Positions 1-9,442 of a DNA stretch of 64,000 bases are shown here, piece by piece. Position numbers and translations under genes: made by a program. Each line of letters opens with the position of its first letter. Position 1 is the first letter of the stretch. Under the pieces are notes generated by a model. It did no database searches, was not told the DNA's origin, and saw only the letters and a list, made by a program, of their open reading frames with translations. Source of the DNA: Helicobacter_D sp964464895 (GTDB lineage Bacteria > Campylobacterota > Campylobacteria > Campylobacterales > Helicobacteraceae); contig CAYXGY010000001.1 of assembly GCA_964464895.1 (NCBI GenBank), forward strand, positions 186,001-250,000. The letters are read 5' to 3'.

Positions 1-87
1 TTGAATCAGGTTAGCAAGGAACTCTTGGAGCAGGGGTTACAAGATTTCAAAATAGCTTTTGAAAAGATTTTGTCAAGTTTAGAATAA
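1..87 (+). CDS. tal: Transaldolase, C-terminal end (partial)
   Basis: An open frame runs from the window edge to TAA at 85-87 and gives 28 residues ending in KILSSLE. The fragment is too short to identify by itself. The call rests on gene order: in H. pylori the transaldolase gene directly precedes rplY, pth and an LptF/G permease, and those three follow here in that order. Transaldolase moves a dihydroxyacetone unit between sugar phosphates in the non-oxidative pentose phosphate pathway in the cytoplasm. The identity is an inference from synteny. Confidence 0.55.
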   Translation: MNQVSKELLEQGLQDFKIAFEKILSSLE

Positions 88-115
88 ATTTAAATTAAGT
101 TTTAAAAAAATCCGC

Positions 116-121
116 TATAAT
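116..121 (+). promoter_or_regulatory. Putative -10 box of the rplY operon
   Basis: TATAAT lies in the short gap between the tal stop and rplY, preceded by an A-rich stretch, as is usual for sigma-80 promoters in this group, which often lack a clear -35. A ribosome-binding site (AAGGA) follows before the ATG at 153. It would drive rplY-pth-lptF/G. Confidence 0.6.
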
Positions 122-152
122 GGCGAGTTTATTTTAATTTTAAGGATACAAA

Positions 153-689
153 ATGTTAAGTGGAATAATTAGAGAGAGTATTTCTAAGTCTGATGTCAAG
201 ACTTTAAGAAAAAATGGTTATCTAATTGCCAATATTTATGGAAAAGGCAAGGAAAATATCCATTGTGCTTTTAAACGCAATGCTTTTATTCGTGAAGTTA
301 AAAGTAAAACAGATTTAATCTTTGAAGTAGAAGTTGGCACACAAAAATATCCTGTTGTCATTCAAGAATATCAAAAAGACCCGGTTACAAGTGAGATTAT
401 CCATGTGGATTTAATGCTAGCACAACAAGGCGTAGAGGCGAAATATTCTGTCAAAGTCCGCACAATTGGCATACCCAAAGGGCTTAAAAACAAGGGTGTT
501 TTGATGATGTCTAAAAAACGTATCAAAGTCAAATCCAAACCTGAAAATTTACCCAAAGAATATGAGATTAATGTAACAGATTTAGATGTAGGTGATGTTG
601 TGCTTGTGCGAGATTTGCCAGCATTTGATGGCGTGAAGATTGTTGAACGTGATGATGTTGCGATTGTTGGTGTAATAAAATCTCGCTAA
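153..689 (+). CDS. rplY: 50S ribosomal protein L25/general stress protein Ctc
   Basis: The 178-residue protein is the long (CTC/TL5) form of L25, which binds 5S rRNA in the large subunit. It has an N-terminal beta-barrel region (about 1-95, with VVIQEYQKDPVTSEIIHVDL typical of L25) and the C-terminal CTC extension. ATG 153 has an AAGGA box upstream. It is the first gene of a tight operon: pth begins one base after the stop codon. The family and its position between tal and pth are well conserved in Helicobacter, so the call is firm. Confidence 0.93.
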   Translation: MLSGIIRESISKSDVKTLRKNGYLIANIYGKGKENIHCAFKRNAFIREVKSKTDLIFEVEVGTQKYPVVIQEYQKDPVTSEIIHVDLMLAQQGVEAKYSVKVRTIGIPKGLKNKGVLMMSKKRIKVKSKPENLPKEYEINVTDLDVGDVVLVRDLPAFDGVKIVERDDVAIVGVIKSR

Positions 690-690
690 A

Positions 691-1299
691 ATGTTTTTAA
701 TTGTAGGTTTAGGGAATCCGGGTAAAAAATATCAAAACAACCGCCATAACATAGGCTTTAGGGTTTTGGATTCCTTAATCTCTTCTGTTGGTGCAAGGAG
801 GCAAAGTGATAAAAACTTTCAAGGTGAAGTCTATAAATCCAATCAACTCTTATTTTTAAAACCCCAAACTTTTATGAATTTGTCAGGTGAATCCGTGCAG
901 AGTGTTAAAAATTTTTATAAAATTATTCATTTTGCTGTTGTGCATGACGAGTTAGATTTGCCTTTTGGAGCAGTGAAGTTTAAATTCGGCGGAGGAAATG
1001 GGGGACATAATGGATTGAAGTCCATTGATTCTTTATGTGGCAATGAATATTATAGAATCCGCTATGGAATCAGCAAGCCTAAGATAAAATCTGAAGTGAG
1101 CCATTGGGTTTTGAGTGATTTTGATATACAAGAAGAATCCGCAAATCCAATCCTTATTGAACATTGTGCCAAAGCAGCTTTAGAAATCTCCAAGCTAGAA
1201 TCACCTAAAGAGTTGGCAAGCAAGATTTCTAGTCTTTTTACTTTAGCACCAAAATCTTATGATATAGAATCGCAGAAGATTTCTGAAGAAACCAAATGA
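691..1299 (+). CDS. pth: Peptidyl-tRNA hydrolase
   Basis: This cytoplasmic enzyme cleaves peptidyl-tRNAs that drop off ribosomes and so recycles tRNA. The N-terminus carries the family signature VGLGNPG, followed by Y and NRHNIGF, which includes the catalytic His (residue 20). KPQTFMNLSG and HDELDLPFG are also present. At 202 residues it is of usual length with a short extra tail. It starts one base after the rplY stop and overlaps the next gene by four bases (ATGA), so translational coupling is likely. Confidence 0.96.
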   Translation: MFLIVGLGNPGKKYQNNRHNIGFRVLDSLISSVGARRQSDKNFQGEVYKSNQLLFLKPQTFMNLSGESVQSVKNFYKIIHFAVVHDELDLPFGAVKFKFGGGNGGHNGLKSIDSLCGNEYYRIRYGISKPKIKSEVSHWVLSDFDIQEESANPILIEHCAKAALEISKLESPKELASKISSLFTLAPKSYDIESQKISEETK

Positions 1300-2369
1300 G
1301 TCTATTTTTTCGTTATATTGGATTATTATATTTAAAATACTTTTTCTTTTTGTTTGTTTCTTTAGAATGCTTTTTTGTTGTAATTGACTTAGTAAAATAT
1401 TTAGACGATTTACCAAGTTCTGCTAACCTAATCGTTTTTTTGTTGGCTTATGATTTTATGTATGCAAGCCAATTTATTTTGCCTCTCTCATTGGCGTTAT
1501 CGCAAATTGTATTGATGATTGTTTTGCTTAAAAGCTCGCAATGGACTGCGTTTTTAGCACTTGGATATTCAAAGTTAAAAATTTTCTTGCCTATTTTTAC
1601 TCTTAGTTTTTTGATAACATTTTCTTTTATTGCGCTCAATGCGACACCCTTTGCTTACGCAAAAGAGCAAATAGATTTAATTATTGACCAAGGATTATTA
1701 AGTGATTATAAGAGAAATTTATTTGTAAAATACAACAATACTTATATTTATTTTGAAAAGATTTTCCCTTTATTACAAAGTGCAGAAGGTGTGCATATAT
1801 ATGAATTTGACGAAGAATATAATTTTGTTTTGCGTATGATGGAATCTCCTAAGGCATTTTTTAATGGTGAGGAATGGAATCTACAAAATGTTACGATTAT
1901 AAATCTTGAGGATAATTTGCAGATTGGACAAAATCCATTAATCATTCAAGAGGAGGAAACTTATACAACCTTAAATGGATTTAAACCTAAGATTTTGGAA
2001 AATATCTATGAAAAAAATGCTAGCACCTCTATCCTCGATGCGTATGAAGCAATTTTACTTTTTGATGCGCAGGGAGTAAATACGCAAAAAATTCGTGGTT
2101 TGCTGTATAACTTAATATTTTTTCCGCTTTTTTCACCCTTAATGATGATTTGTTTGAGTAATTTTACTCCCAACTCCAATCGTTATACCGATTTGGGTTT
2201 GATGACATTAAGTATGATTTTGGGAATCTTAATAAGTTGGGGGATTTTTTTCAGTTTTTCAAGATTATCTATTAGTGGATTTTTGCAGCCAGAGTTTAGT
2301 ATTTTGTTGCCGATTTTTGCATTATTTTTGATGAGCTTGTTTGTCTTATTGAGAATGTCAAAGGAATAA
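1296..2369 (+). CDS. LptF/LptG family permease (YjgP/YjgQ)
   Basis: A 357-residue inner-membrane protein with about three membrane segments in the first 120 residues, a large periplasmic region (about 125-265) and three more segments at the C-terminus. This is the YjgP/YjgQ layout. LptF and LptG form the membrane part of the LptB2FG transporter, which extracts LPS and feeds it to LptC and LptA. I cannot tell from the sequence whether this copy is LptF or LptG. It overlaps pth by four bases, and the rplY-pth-permease order is the same in H. pylori. Confidence 0.85.
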   Translation: MSLFFRYIGLLYLKYFFFLFVSLECFFVVIDLVKYLDDLPSSANLIVFLLAYDFMYASQFILPLSLALSQIVLMIVLLKSSQWTAFLALGYSKLKIFLPIFTLSFLITFSFIALNATPFAYAKEQIDLIIDQGLLSDYKRNLFVKYNNTYIYFEKIFPLLQSAEGVHIYEFDEEYNFVLRMMESPKAFFNGEEWNLQNVTIINLEDNLQIGQNPLIIQEEETYTTLNGFKPKILENIYEKNASTSILDAYEAILLFDAQGVNTQKIRGLLYNLIFFPLFSPLMMICLSNFTPNSNRYTDLGLMTLSMILGILISWGIFFSFSRLSISGFLQPEFSILLPIFALFLMSLFVLLRMSKE

Positions 2370-2397
2370 TTATAAATCATAATATAAGGAGTAGGGT

Positions 2398-3930
2398 ATG
2401 ACAGCACTTTTGAGTGTAAGCGATAAGAGCGGAATTGTAGAATTTGCGCAAGAATTAGTGAAATTAGGATATGAGATTCTCTCAACAGGAGGGACATTAA
2501 AGGTTTTAAAAGAAAACAATGTCCAAGCATTAGATGTTGCCCAATACACACAAAGCCCAGAAATGTTTGACGGACGCGTGAAAACTTTGCATCCTAAGAT
2601 TCACGGCGGGATTCTGCATCGTCGCAGTAATAGGGAAGATGTTGCAAAAGCGCAGGAATTTGGAATCCGTGATATTTCCTTAGTGTGTGTGAATTTGTAT
2701 CCATTTAAGGCTACGATTGAGCGCACAGATGATTTTGCGGAAATTATTGAAAACATTGATATTGGCGGTCCCTCAATGGTGAGGGCTGCGGCAAAGAACT
2801 TTGAATCTGTCTTGATTCTGACGAATCCTAAGGATTATCAAGAAGTCTTAACGCGTCTTAAAAATAATCAAAACACATTGGAATTTCGCCAAAGTATGAT
2901 GATAAAAGCTTTTGAACATACTGCAAGCTATGATTGTATGATTGCAAATTATATGAATCAACGTTTTAAGGGTGGATTTGGCGATTCTCATTTTATCAGT
3001 GGAAATCTCGTCAGCCCTACGCGTTATGGGGAAAATCCACACCAAAAAGGAGCATATTATGAATTTGACAATTTCTATTCTGCGACTTTCAAAAGACTCA
3101 AAGGGGAAATTAGTTTTAATAATCTAACAGATATTAATAGTGCAGTCAAAATCGCCTCTAGCTTTGGTGAGCGTCCCTGTGTGTGTATTGTCAAACACGC
3201 CAATCCTTGTGGATTTGCACTGAGAGACAATTTAGTAGAATCCTATGTAGAAGCACTCAAATGCGATTCTATCTCTGCTTTTGGTGGTGTGGTAGCAGTC
3301 AATGGAATCGTGGATTTGGAACTTGCACAAGAGATAAATAAGATTTTTATTGAAGTCTTAGTTGCACCAGAGATTACACCCGAAGCTTTGGCACTTTTTG
3401 AGACAAAGAAAAAAATAAAACTCTTCACCTGTGGGGGTAAATATTTAAAGTTCCCTAAAGATATGCAAGATTTTAAACATATTGAAGGAGGATTCGTCTT
3501 GCAGGATTCTGATAAGATTGCATTAGATGAAGTGAAAAATGCGCAGTGTGTTAGCCAAAAAGTTGCGAATCAAGCGCAAATGCAAGATTTAGAAATTGCT
3601 TATAAAGTTGCAAGTTTAGTGAAGTCTAATTGTGTGGTGTATGTAAAAGATTCCGCAATGGTAGCCGTTGGTATGGGAATGACAAGTCGCGTAGATGCCG
3701 CAAAAGCTGCCATTAGAAAGGCACAAGAAATGGGATTAGATTTGAGAGGCTGCGTTTTGGCAAGCGAAGCGTTTTTCCCTTTTAAAGATAGTATTGAGGA
3801 GGCGCATAAAGTCGGCGTGAGTGCTATCATTGAACCCGGCGGCAGTATCCGAGATGAAGAGGTGATTGAATGCGCAAATGTAAATGGAATCGCACTTTAT
3901 TTCACAGGTAAGCGACACTTTTTGCATTGA
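2398..3930 (+). CDS. purH: Bifunctional AICAR formyltransferase/IMP cyclohydrolase
   Basis: PurH carries out the last two steps of purine synthesis, formylating AICAR and closing the ring to IMP. The 510-residue protein has an N-terminal MGS-like cyclohydrolase domain (MTALLSVSDKSG, then LSTGGT and GRVKTLHPKIHGG) and a C-terminal AICARFT domain with KHANPCG and ends in GIALYFTGKRHF. AAGGA precedes ATG 2398. It is 28 bases downstream of the permease, possibly in the same transcript, and converges on uvrC. Confidence 0.97.
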   Translation: MTALLSVSDKSGIVEFAQELVKLGYEILSTGGTLKVLKENNVQALDVAQYTQSPEMFDGRVKTLHPKIHGGILHRRSNREDVAKAQEFGIRDISLVCVNLYPFKATIERTDDFAEIIENIDIGGPSMVRAAAKNFESVLILTNPKDYQEVLTRLKNNQNTLEFRQSMMIKAFEHTASYDCMIANYMNQRFKGGFGDSHFISGNLVSPTRYGENPHQKGAYYEFDNFYSATFKRLKGEISFNNLTDINSAVKIASSFGERPCVCIVKHANPCGFALRDNLVESYVEALKCDSISAFGGVVAVNGIVDLELAQEINKIFIEVLVAPEITPEALALFETKKKIKLFTCGGKYLKFPKDMQDFKHIEGGFVLQDSDKIALDEVKNAQCVSQKVANQAQMQDLEIAYKVASLVKSNCVVYVKDSAMVAVGMGMTSRVDAAKAAIRKAQEMGLDLRGCVLASEAFFPFKDSIEEAHKVGVSAIIEPGGSIRDEEVIECANVNGIALYFTGKRHFLH

Positions 3931-3971
3931 TAATGCAGAATCGCAAAATAATTAAGACTACATAAGCAAAA

Positions 3972-5831
3972 TTAGTTTTTGGAATGTAAAGATTCAAAAG
4001 TGGCTTGTGCGAGTGTTTGAGAAAGCACTTGCATTAATTCTTCTAAGGTGGCATTATGGATTGCTTCGAAATTGCCAAAGTAAGACAAAAGCCTATTTTG
4101 TGTTGCTTTGCCAATGCCTTTGATTTCTAAAATCTTAGATTTTTGCATTGTTTTTTGCTTTTGTTTTTGGTGGAAAGTAATTGCGAAGCGGTGCGCCTCA
4201 TCGCGTAATTTTTGAAGGAATTGCAAACGTTTATCACTAGAGGGGAGACGATATTCCTGCAAAAATTCATCGCGTAAAATATCCTTTGCTGCTCCTTTGG
4301 CGCGATGGGCTTTGTGGTCTAGCTTTTCTTTTGCGATTCCAACCACTTCTAAATTCACTCCTGCACTGCTTAGTAAATCTTTTGCTAAGTTAATTTGTCC
4401 AACCCCTCCATCTAAAACCCACAAATCTGGGGGCGATTCTTTGGTAAAATCTGCGATTCTGCGCTCTAGCATTTCACGCATTTGTGAATATTCATCTAAA
4501 CCTTTTAACAAATAATGCCGATAAGATTCTTTGATAAAGGTTTTATTTTCATATACAATCATTGCGCCAACACATTGCTGTCCTTTATGGTGTGAAGTGT
4601 CAAAAACTTCAAAACGTAAAGGAATGTTTTGCAGATTAAAGAGTGATTTTAATGCCTCAAGCACTTCTTCCTCATCATTTTTTTGCAAACGCAAAACTTC
4701 TTTGCCATTTTGTATGGCAAGTTCGCATAATCTCTTTTTTTCTCCATTTTTGGGATTATGCAATGGAATTTTTTTATGGAATTTTTGTTGCAAGAAATTT
4801 TCTAACTCTTTTGCAATCTCTCCCAAATCAAAAGGAATCAAGATTTGTTTGGGTTTCAGGGGCAAATCACTATCATAATAATTAATTAACGCTTGTTTAT
4901 AAATTTCACTTTCATCAAAACCCATTTCGCTTTTAATTATTTGCGTTGCGCTAGAGACAATTTTGCCCCTACGCATAAAAAATTTTACCAAAACCGCACT
5001 TTTCTCCTCACAAACTAATGCAAAAACATCTAAATCCTCTAGGCGAGCAAAATCAACCGATGAAATTGTATGGAGTTGTTGAATCTTTGCGATTTTATTT
5101 CGCAAAATACCAGCTTCTTCAAAACGTAAATTTTCTGCTAAAAAGAGCATTTTTTCTTCTAATTTTGTAAGGATTTTTTTAGGATTCTCAATGCAATCTA
5201 GCGCATTGTGTAAAATGGAGTGATAAGAATCTATGCTGACCCTTCCTTCACAGGGGGCTAAACAACGTTTGATTTGATAAAACAAGCAAGCTTTTTTACC
5301 CTGTTTGCAAGATTCTTTTTGCACAAGTGGGAAGATTTCATAAAGGCATTCTAGCAAGTCGCGCGCACCGCTGGAATAAGGTCCAAAATAATGCAAGCCT
5401 TGCGTTTTTTTAAAAACCTTTCTTGTAAGAATTATGCGTGGGAAATCCTCTTGCATATCCACGCAAAGATAAGGATAGGTTTTATCATCGCGTAAGAGAA
5501 TATTGTATTTGGGCTTGAGTTGCTTAATCAGTGAATTTTCCAAAATTAATGCGTCATTTTCATTTTCTACAATAAGATAACGAATCATCGCGATTTGCTG
5601 CACCATTTTCGCGATTCTTAGGCTCAAATTAGGGGCAGGGGCGAGGGTGGGAGTGAAGCGAAAATAGCTTTTGACGCGATTTTTGAGATTCTTTGCTTTG
5701 CCAACATAAAGCAATCTCCCTTCACCATCAAAATAATGATAAACTCCACTTTTGTTTGGAATCTTTTTTAATGTTTCTAAAACCTTATCAGAAAGTGGTG
5801 TGAGTTTGGAGTTTGTTGCTTTGGATTCCAT
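3972..5831 (-). CDS. uvrC: UvrABC system protein C (excision nuclease subunit)
   Basis: UvrC makes both incisions around bulky DNA lesions after UvrAB loading. The 619-residue protein shows the GIY-YIG nuclease domain at the N-terminus (SGVYHYFDGEGRLLYVGKAK), a UVR motif near the middle (EKMLFLAENLRFEEAGILRN), the RNase H-like domain (EVFDTSHHKGQQCVGAMIV, LWVLDGGVGQ) and a C-terminal helix-hairpin-helix (LEIKGIGKATQNRLLSYFG). All expected parts are present. The next gene, a DUF721-like protein, lies nine bases upstream on the same strand. Confidence 0.97.
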   Translation of the reverse strand: MESKATNSKLTPLSDKVLETLKKIPNKSGVYHYFDGEGRLLYVGKAKNLKNRVKSYFRFTPTLAPAPNLSLRIAKMVQQIAMIRYLIVENENDALILENSLIKQLKPKYNILLRDDKTYPYLCVDMQEDFPRIILTRKVFKKTQGLHYFGPYSSGARDLLECLYEIFPLVQKESCKQGKKACLFYQIKRCLAPCEGRVSIDSYHSILHNALDCIENPKKILTKLEEKMLFLAENLRFEEAGILRNKIAKIQQLHTISSVDFARLEDLDVFALVCEEKSAVLVKFFMRRGKIVSSATQIIKSEMGFDESEIYKQALINYYDSDLPLKPKQILIPFDLGEIAKELENFLQQKFHKKIPLHNPKNGEKKRLCELAIQNGKEVLRLQKNDEEEVLEALKSLFNLQNIPLRFEVFDTSHHKGQQCVGAMIVYENKTFIKESYRHYLLKGLDEYSQMREMLERRIADFTKESPPDLWVLDGGVGQINLAKDLLSSAGVNLEVVGIAKEKLDHKAHRAKGAAKDILRDEFLQEYRLPSSDKRLQFLQKLRDEAHRFAITFHQKQKQKTMQKSKILEIKGIGKATQNRLLSYFGNFEAIHNATLEELMQVLSQTLAQATFESLHSKN

Positions 5832-5840
5832 TAAAGCCTC

Positions 5841-6302
5841 TTAAGTCTCAAAGGATTCTTGATTTTTTAGAATTGCTTGGCGAATATTCTCAAAGATTTC
5901 ATAGATTTCTTTATCTTGTGCATAATTGATGAAATTGCCAGAAGATAACTCGCCATAACATTGCTGTATCGCATTGTCTTGTAATGCTTGCACCTCCTTT
6001 TGATAGGCGTTATAGGTTACAAAATATTTAATATCTTGCACTTCTAAAAGATTAGATTTTTCATTTTGGTAAGTTTTGAGAAGTTGTTTTATGAGAGAGA
6101 TTTTATGATAAAATTCCTGTTTAAAAGCAGGGTGTTTAAGAGCCAAAAATAAAATATCGTTTTTGATATAGCCAAAAGCAATTCCATTTTTGATACTAAG
6201 AGGAAGCAAACGAATAAAATGATTCACTTGGTTTATTTCACGATATTTGTGATAACAAGGAGCACTAAAGAGATGCGACAAAATTTCCGACACATTTTTC
6301 AT
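5841..6302 (-). CDS. DUF721/DciA-like hypothetical protein
   Basis: A 153-residue cytoplasmic protein without signal or membrane segments. The first half (FIRLLPLSIKNGIAFGYIKNDI and LALKHPAFKQEF) resembles the DUF721/DciA fold, in which a short beta structure follows a helical start. DciA proteins help load the replicative helicase in many bacteria, but applying that role here is an inference. It sits nine bases upstream of uvrC and is probably co-transcribed. Its 5' end overlaps, on the opposite strand, the start of a small lipoprotein gene by about 30 bases. Confidence 0.7.
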   Translation of the reverse strand: MKNVSEILSHLFSAPCYHKYREINQVNHFIRLLPLSIKNGIAFGYIKNDILFLALKHPAFKQEFYHKISLIKQLLKTYQNEKSNLLEVQDIKYFVTYNAYQKEVQALQDNAIQQCYGELSSGNFINYAQDKEIYEIFENIRQAILKNQESFET

Positions 6303-6449
6303 TTTTTAATTATAGCACAGATTTTTTGCCTAAGTTTTTTAAGCGCAGGTTGTGGCTTCAAAGATGACCCTTTCAATCCTCAAAAAAATACAAGTAGTGT
6401 AGAATATTCTGGAGGTAGGAATCTTATGATAAGTCAGGGTTTAGCCTAG
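6273..6449 (+). CDS. Small LptM/YifL-like lipoprotein
   Basis: A 58-residue protein with an N-terminal hydrophobic signal and the lipobox LSAGC, giving a mature lipoprotein that begins CGFKDDPFNPQ. This resembles the CG-x-K-x-P-(L/F) start of LptM/YifL lipoproteins, which assist maturation of the LptD LPS translocon. ATG 6273 was chosen because AAGGAG lies ten bases upstream and because a longer reading would place extra residues before the signal. The 5' end overlaps the divergent DUF721-like gene. The family assignment is tentative; the lipoprotein call is well supported. Confidence 0.7.
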   Translation: MRQNFRHIFHFLIIAQIFCLSFLSAGCGFKDDPFNPQKNTSSVEYSGGRNLMISQGLA

Positions 6450-6465
6450 AAGCAAGGATTAAAGT

Positions 6466-7956
6466 ATGTTTTATTTTGATGTGATTATCGTAGGGGCTGG
6501 CGTTGCAGGGTTGTATGCATCATTAAACTTGCCTAAATATCTAAAAGTTTTGATTCTCTGCAAGGAGCAACCTTGGGAGTGCAATACCTTTTATGCACAA
6601 GGTGGAATCGCAGTTGCAAAAGATGTGAATGACATTCCGCTACACGTCAAAGATACGCTTAATGCGGGTGCTGGAATGTGTGATGAAAAGGTAGTCAAAA
6701 CCCTAAGTGAAGAGAGTTTGGAGGTATTAGAAGATTTGCTTGCGCGTCAAACTCCCTTTGATAGAGATGCACAGGGAAATCTGCTTTTTACCAAAGAAGC
6801 TGCCCATAGCACTTCGCGTATCATTCACGCAGGAGGCGATTGCACAGGGAGGGCATTGCATTCACATTTGATTGCACAAATTTCGCATACATTATGGAAA
6901 AACGCCACCGTTACAGAATTGTTGATTGAGGGAAATCATTGCTATGGAGTGAGTGTTCTAACCAAAAGAGGGAATTACAATCTTTATGCTAAGCACGTGA
7001 TTCTAGCTAGTGGCGGAGTGGGGGCACTTTTTGAATATCATACCAACGCTTATACGATTTCTAGTGAGTTGCACGGAATGATTTTGGAAAATGGCTTGAA
7101 ATTAAAAGATATGGAAATGTTGCAATTCCACCCCACCGTGTTTGTGAAAACCCCACACGCACGTAAAATGCTTTTAAGTGAGGCTTTGCGAGGAGAGGGG
7201 GCGAGGATTGTAGATTTTTTTGGGAATCGCTTTTTGTTTGATTATGATTCTAATGGAGAGTTAGCTCCACGCGATAAAGTAGCACGTAGCATTTTTGATT
7301 ATAAAATGAAATTAGAAGAAAAGAATCCCCAAGCCCCACAAGAACAAAAAGAAGTTTATTTGGATTTGAGCCCATTTTCTAAAGAGTTTTTTTATGAACG
7401 TTTCCCCAACATTGCACGCAATCTAAGTGCGCTTGGATATGAGTTGCCAAAGGACAGAATCCCTATTTCTCCTGCCTTTCATTATTGTATGGGAGGGATA
7501 GAAACAGACGATGTCGGCAGAGTTGTAGGTATGCAGAATCTCTATGCAATGGGAGAATGTGCCTGCACAGGAGTGCATGGAGCAAATCGTTTAGCCTCTA
7601 ACTCTTTGCTTGAGGGATTGGTATTTTCAAGACGCAGTGCAAAAGAGATTTTGGGAAGTTATGGAGTGGGGCAAAATACAATTCAAGATTCTAAATTGCG
7701 GGAATTTCCTTTGCATTCGCAAGTCTTGCAAAAGGAACAAGATGAAAACTTAAAGGCGATTTTGCGTCATTTAATGTGGCATAAAGTAGGTATCATTCGT
7801 AGAAAGTCTGGCTTGAATGAAGCCTTAGGTGGAGTGGAAGTAATGCTCCAAAGTGGTGTAGGGAGACTTTTACGCTTGCGTTTATTGACCGCTAAAAATA
7901 TCATAGAATCTGCTTTGAAACGAGATTTCTCCGTAGGCGCACATTATATTGAATGA
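6466..7956 (+). CDS. nadB: L-aspartate oxidase
   Basis: NadB is a flavoprotein that oxidises L-aspartate to iminoaspartate, the first step of de novo NAD synthesis. The N-terminus has the dinucleotide-binding GAGVAGLYA. The succinate dehydrogenase/NadB family signatures follow: FYAQGGIAVA, HSTSRIIHAGGD with GRALH, LQFHPTVF, SEALRGEGARIVD and GANRLASNSLLEGLVF. At 496 residues it is of normal length. It starts 16 bases after the small lipoprotein, with AAGGA upstream, and converges on the ferritin-like gene. Confidence 0.95.
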   Translation: MFYFDVIIVGAGVAGLYASLNLPKYLKVLILCKEQPWECNTFYAQGGIAVAKDVNDIPLHVKDTLNAGAGMCDEKVVKTLSEESLEVLEDLLARQTPFDRDAQGNLLFTKEAAHSTSRIIHAGGDCTGRALHSHLIAQISHTLWKNATVTELLIEGNHCYGVSVLTKRGNYNLYAKHVILASGGVGALFEYHTNAYTISSELHGMILENGLKLKDMEMLQFHPTVFVKTPHARKMLLSEALRGEGARIVDFFGNRFLFDYDSNGELAPRDKVARSIFDYKMKLEEKNPQAPQEQKEVYLDLSPFSKEFFYERFPNIARNLSALGYELPKDRIPISPAFHYCMGGIETDDVGRVVGMQNLYAMGECACTGVHGANRLASNSLLEGLVFSRRSAKEILGSYGVGQNTIQDSKLREFPLHSQVLQKEQDENLKAILRHLMWHKVGIIRRKSGLNEALGGVEVMLQSGVGRLLRLRLLTAKNIIESALKRDFSVGAHYIE

Positions 7957-7973
7957 GTTTGCCTACTTTTGAT

Positions 7974-8816
7974 TTATTTGGGGTTTTGTGAAAGAAAAAT
8001 CTCATTTTCTAGCATTTTTAATTCTTCTCGGCTGAATCCTGCTTGTAATCTTGCGTGGATATTGAATTGCGTATTGGCTTTTGGAAAAGAAAAATGATAA
8101 TTTTTAAGAATTTCAAAGTACTTTGAAGCTCGCTCTTGAGGAGCGATTTTTTCTCTCTCACACACATAGGCAAACCATACGCTACCCTTGCAAACGTGTG
8201 AAATTTCATCTTGTAGAATCATCTCTAAAGCACTCAAAAGCTCTTTTTTAATGGAATGGTGGCTTGCCTGAACCTTTGCACATAAAAAAGGATTGACATC
8301 TAAGCCAACCGCTTCCATTCCGCGTGGAATCAGAGCGATTCTATCCAAAAGCACATTGCAATTTCTCATAGAATCAAACAGCAAAGTATGCACGCCAAAA
8401 TCTCCATAATGGAATCCCAAAGTCTCTAAAAGTGATTGGAGTGCCAAGAAATGCTTGACTTCTTCGTTTGCCACTTCCACCCAATCATAATAAAAGTTTA
8501 AAGGCAATCCCCGAAAGCGATAGGCGCAATCTAGAGCTAAATCAATCGCTGAAAACTCAATGTGTGCGACAGAATGCAATAAGTGCGCGACATTCAAATC
8601 TGTTTTTAGATATTTACCTTGTGGAACTTTAGAGGGTGGTACAATCGGACAAAAATGTGTAAAAGTCGGAGCATTTAAGGGCAAAACGATTTGGTTATGC
8701 TCTAGGGTGAAATTTTGGAAATTTTGCCAAATTTCTTGCGTTAAAATACATTTTTCTTGGGCATTCTTGGCGTTTAATGCCTCAAAAAGGGCAGAAAAAA
8801 GTTCATTGGATTCCAT
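7974..8816 (-). CDS. DUF455 family ferritin-like protein
   Basis: A 280-residue soluble protein of the DUF455 ferritin-like group. Di-iron-type carboxylate/His motifs are visible: HIEFSAIDLALD, ANEEVKHFLAL (E-x2-H) and QDEISHVCKGSVWF, along with RGMEAVGLDVNP, a family hallmark. The biochemical role of the family is not established; a di-iron centre is inferred from the motifs. It is two bases downstream of marC on the same strand, so the two are probably co-transcribed. Confidence 0.85.
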   Translation of the reverse strand: MESNELFSALFEALNAKNAQEKCILTQEIWQNFQNFTLEHNQIVLPLNAPTFTHFCPIVPPSKVPQGKYLKTDLNVAHLLHSVAHIEFSAIDLALDCAYRFRGLPLNFYYDWVEVANEEVKHFLALQSLLETLGFHYGDFGVHTLLFDSMRNCNVLLDRIALIPRGMEAVGLDVNPFLCAKVQASHHSIKKELLSALEMILQDEISHVCKGSVWFAYVCEREKIAPQERASKYFEILKNYHFSFPKANTQFNIHARLQAGFSREELKMLENEIFLSQNPK

Positions 8817-8818
8817 TA

Positions 8819-9442
8819 TTAAAACATAGCCTTTAAGCCGATAATAATCATCTTAACTCCCACTGCCATAATGAATACAAGTGCGATACGAGAAAGCACA
8901 TGTAATGCAAGCTTACCCAATATGCGCTCAATACTAGCGGAAAAATGAAAAAGCCCAAGCATAAAGGCAAAAGCAGCAATGATGGCGACAATCGTGAGAA
9001 TGAGACCTTCTTCTTCGGATAATACAACAACCGTAGAAAGTGTTCCTGGACCTACAAGCATAGGAAATGCCATTGGAACGATGCTTTGATTGAGCAATTC
9101 TGTCTTGCTTAAACCCTCGTGGTGCTGCATATCCTTGTGTGTAGGCAATAGCAATCCCTTAAGGCTAACCAAAACCAAAAGAAATCCTCCCGCAATGCGC
9201 AAATGATTTAATTCTATTTTGAAAAGAAATTTCATAATAAAAGGACCTGTGAGCAAAAATAGAATCACAATCATAAAAGCAACATAAAGAATATTGCGAA
9301 AGAGGCTTTGACGCGTTGTTGTGTCTAAATCGTCTGTCATAGAGATAAATTGAGGGAGATTTCCAAAAGGATTTAACACCGCAATAATGGTGATAGCAAC
9401 TAACAAAAGGCTATGGAGTTGAGATTCTATCCCACTAGGCAT
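8819..9442 (-). CDS. MarC family integral membrane protein
   Basis: A 207-residue protein with six predicted membrane segments and the MarC hallmarks NPFGNLPQFISMT near the N-terminus and PMAFPMLVGPGTLS in the middle. The function of MarC proteins is unsettled; an early link to multiple antibiotic resistance was not upheld. The reading frame starts at ATG 9442 and ends two bases before the DUF455 gene. It is divergent from the ATP-grasp-like gene at 9707 across a 264-base AT-rich gap in which I see little beyond promoter-like sequence. Confidence 0.88.
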   Translation of the reverse strand: MPSGIESQLHSLLLVAITIIAVLNPFGNLPQFISMTDDLDTTTRQSLFRNILYVAFMIVILFLLTGPFIMKFLFKIELNHLRIAGGFLLVLVSLKGLLLPTHKDMQHHEGLSKTELLNQSIVPMAFPMLVGPGTLSTVVVLSEEEGLILTIVAIIAAFAFMLGLFHFSASIERILGKLALHVLSRIALVFIMAVGVKMIIIGLKAMF

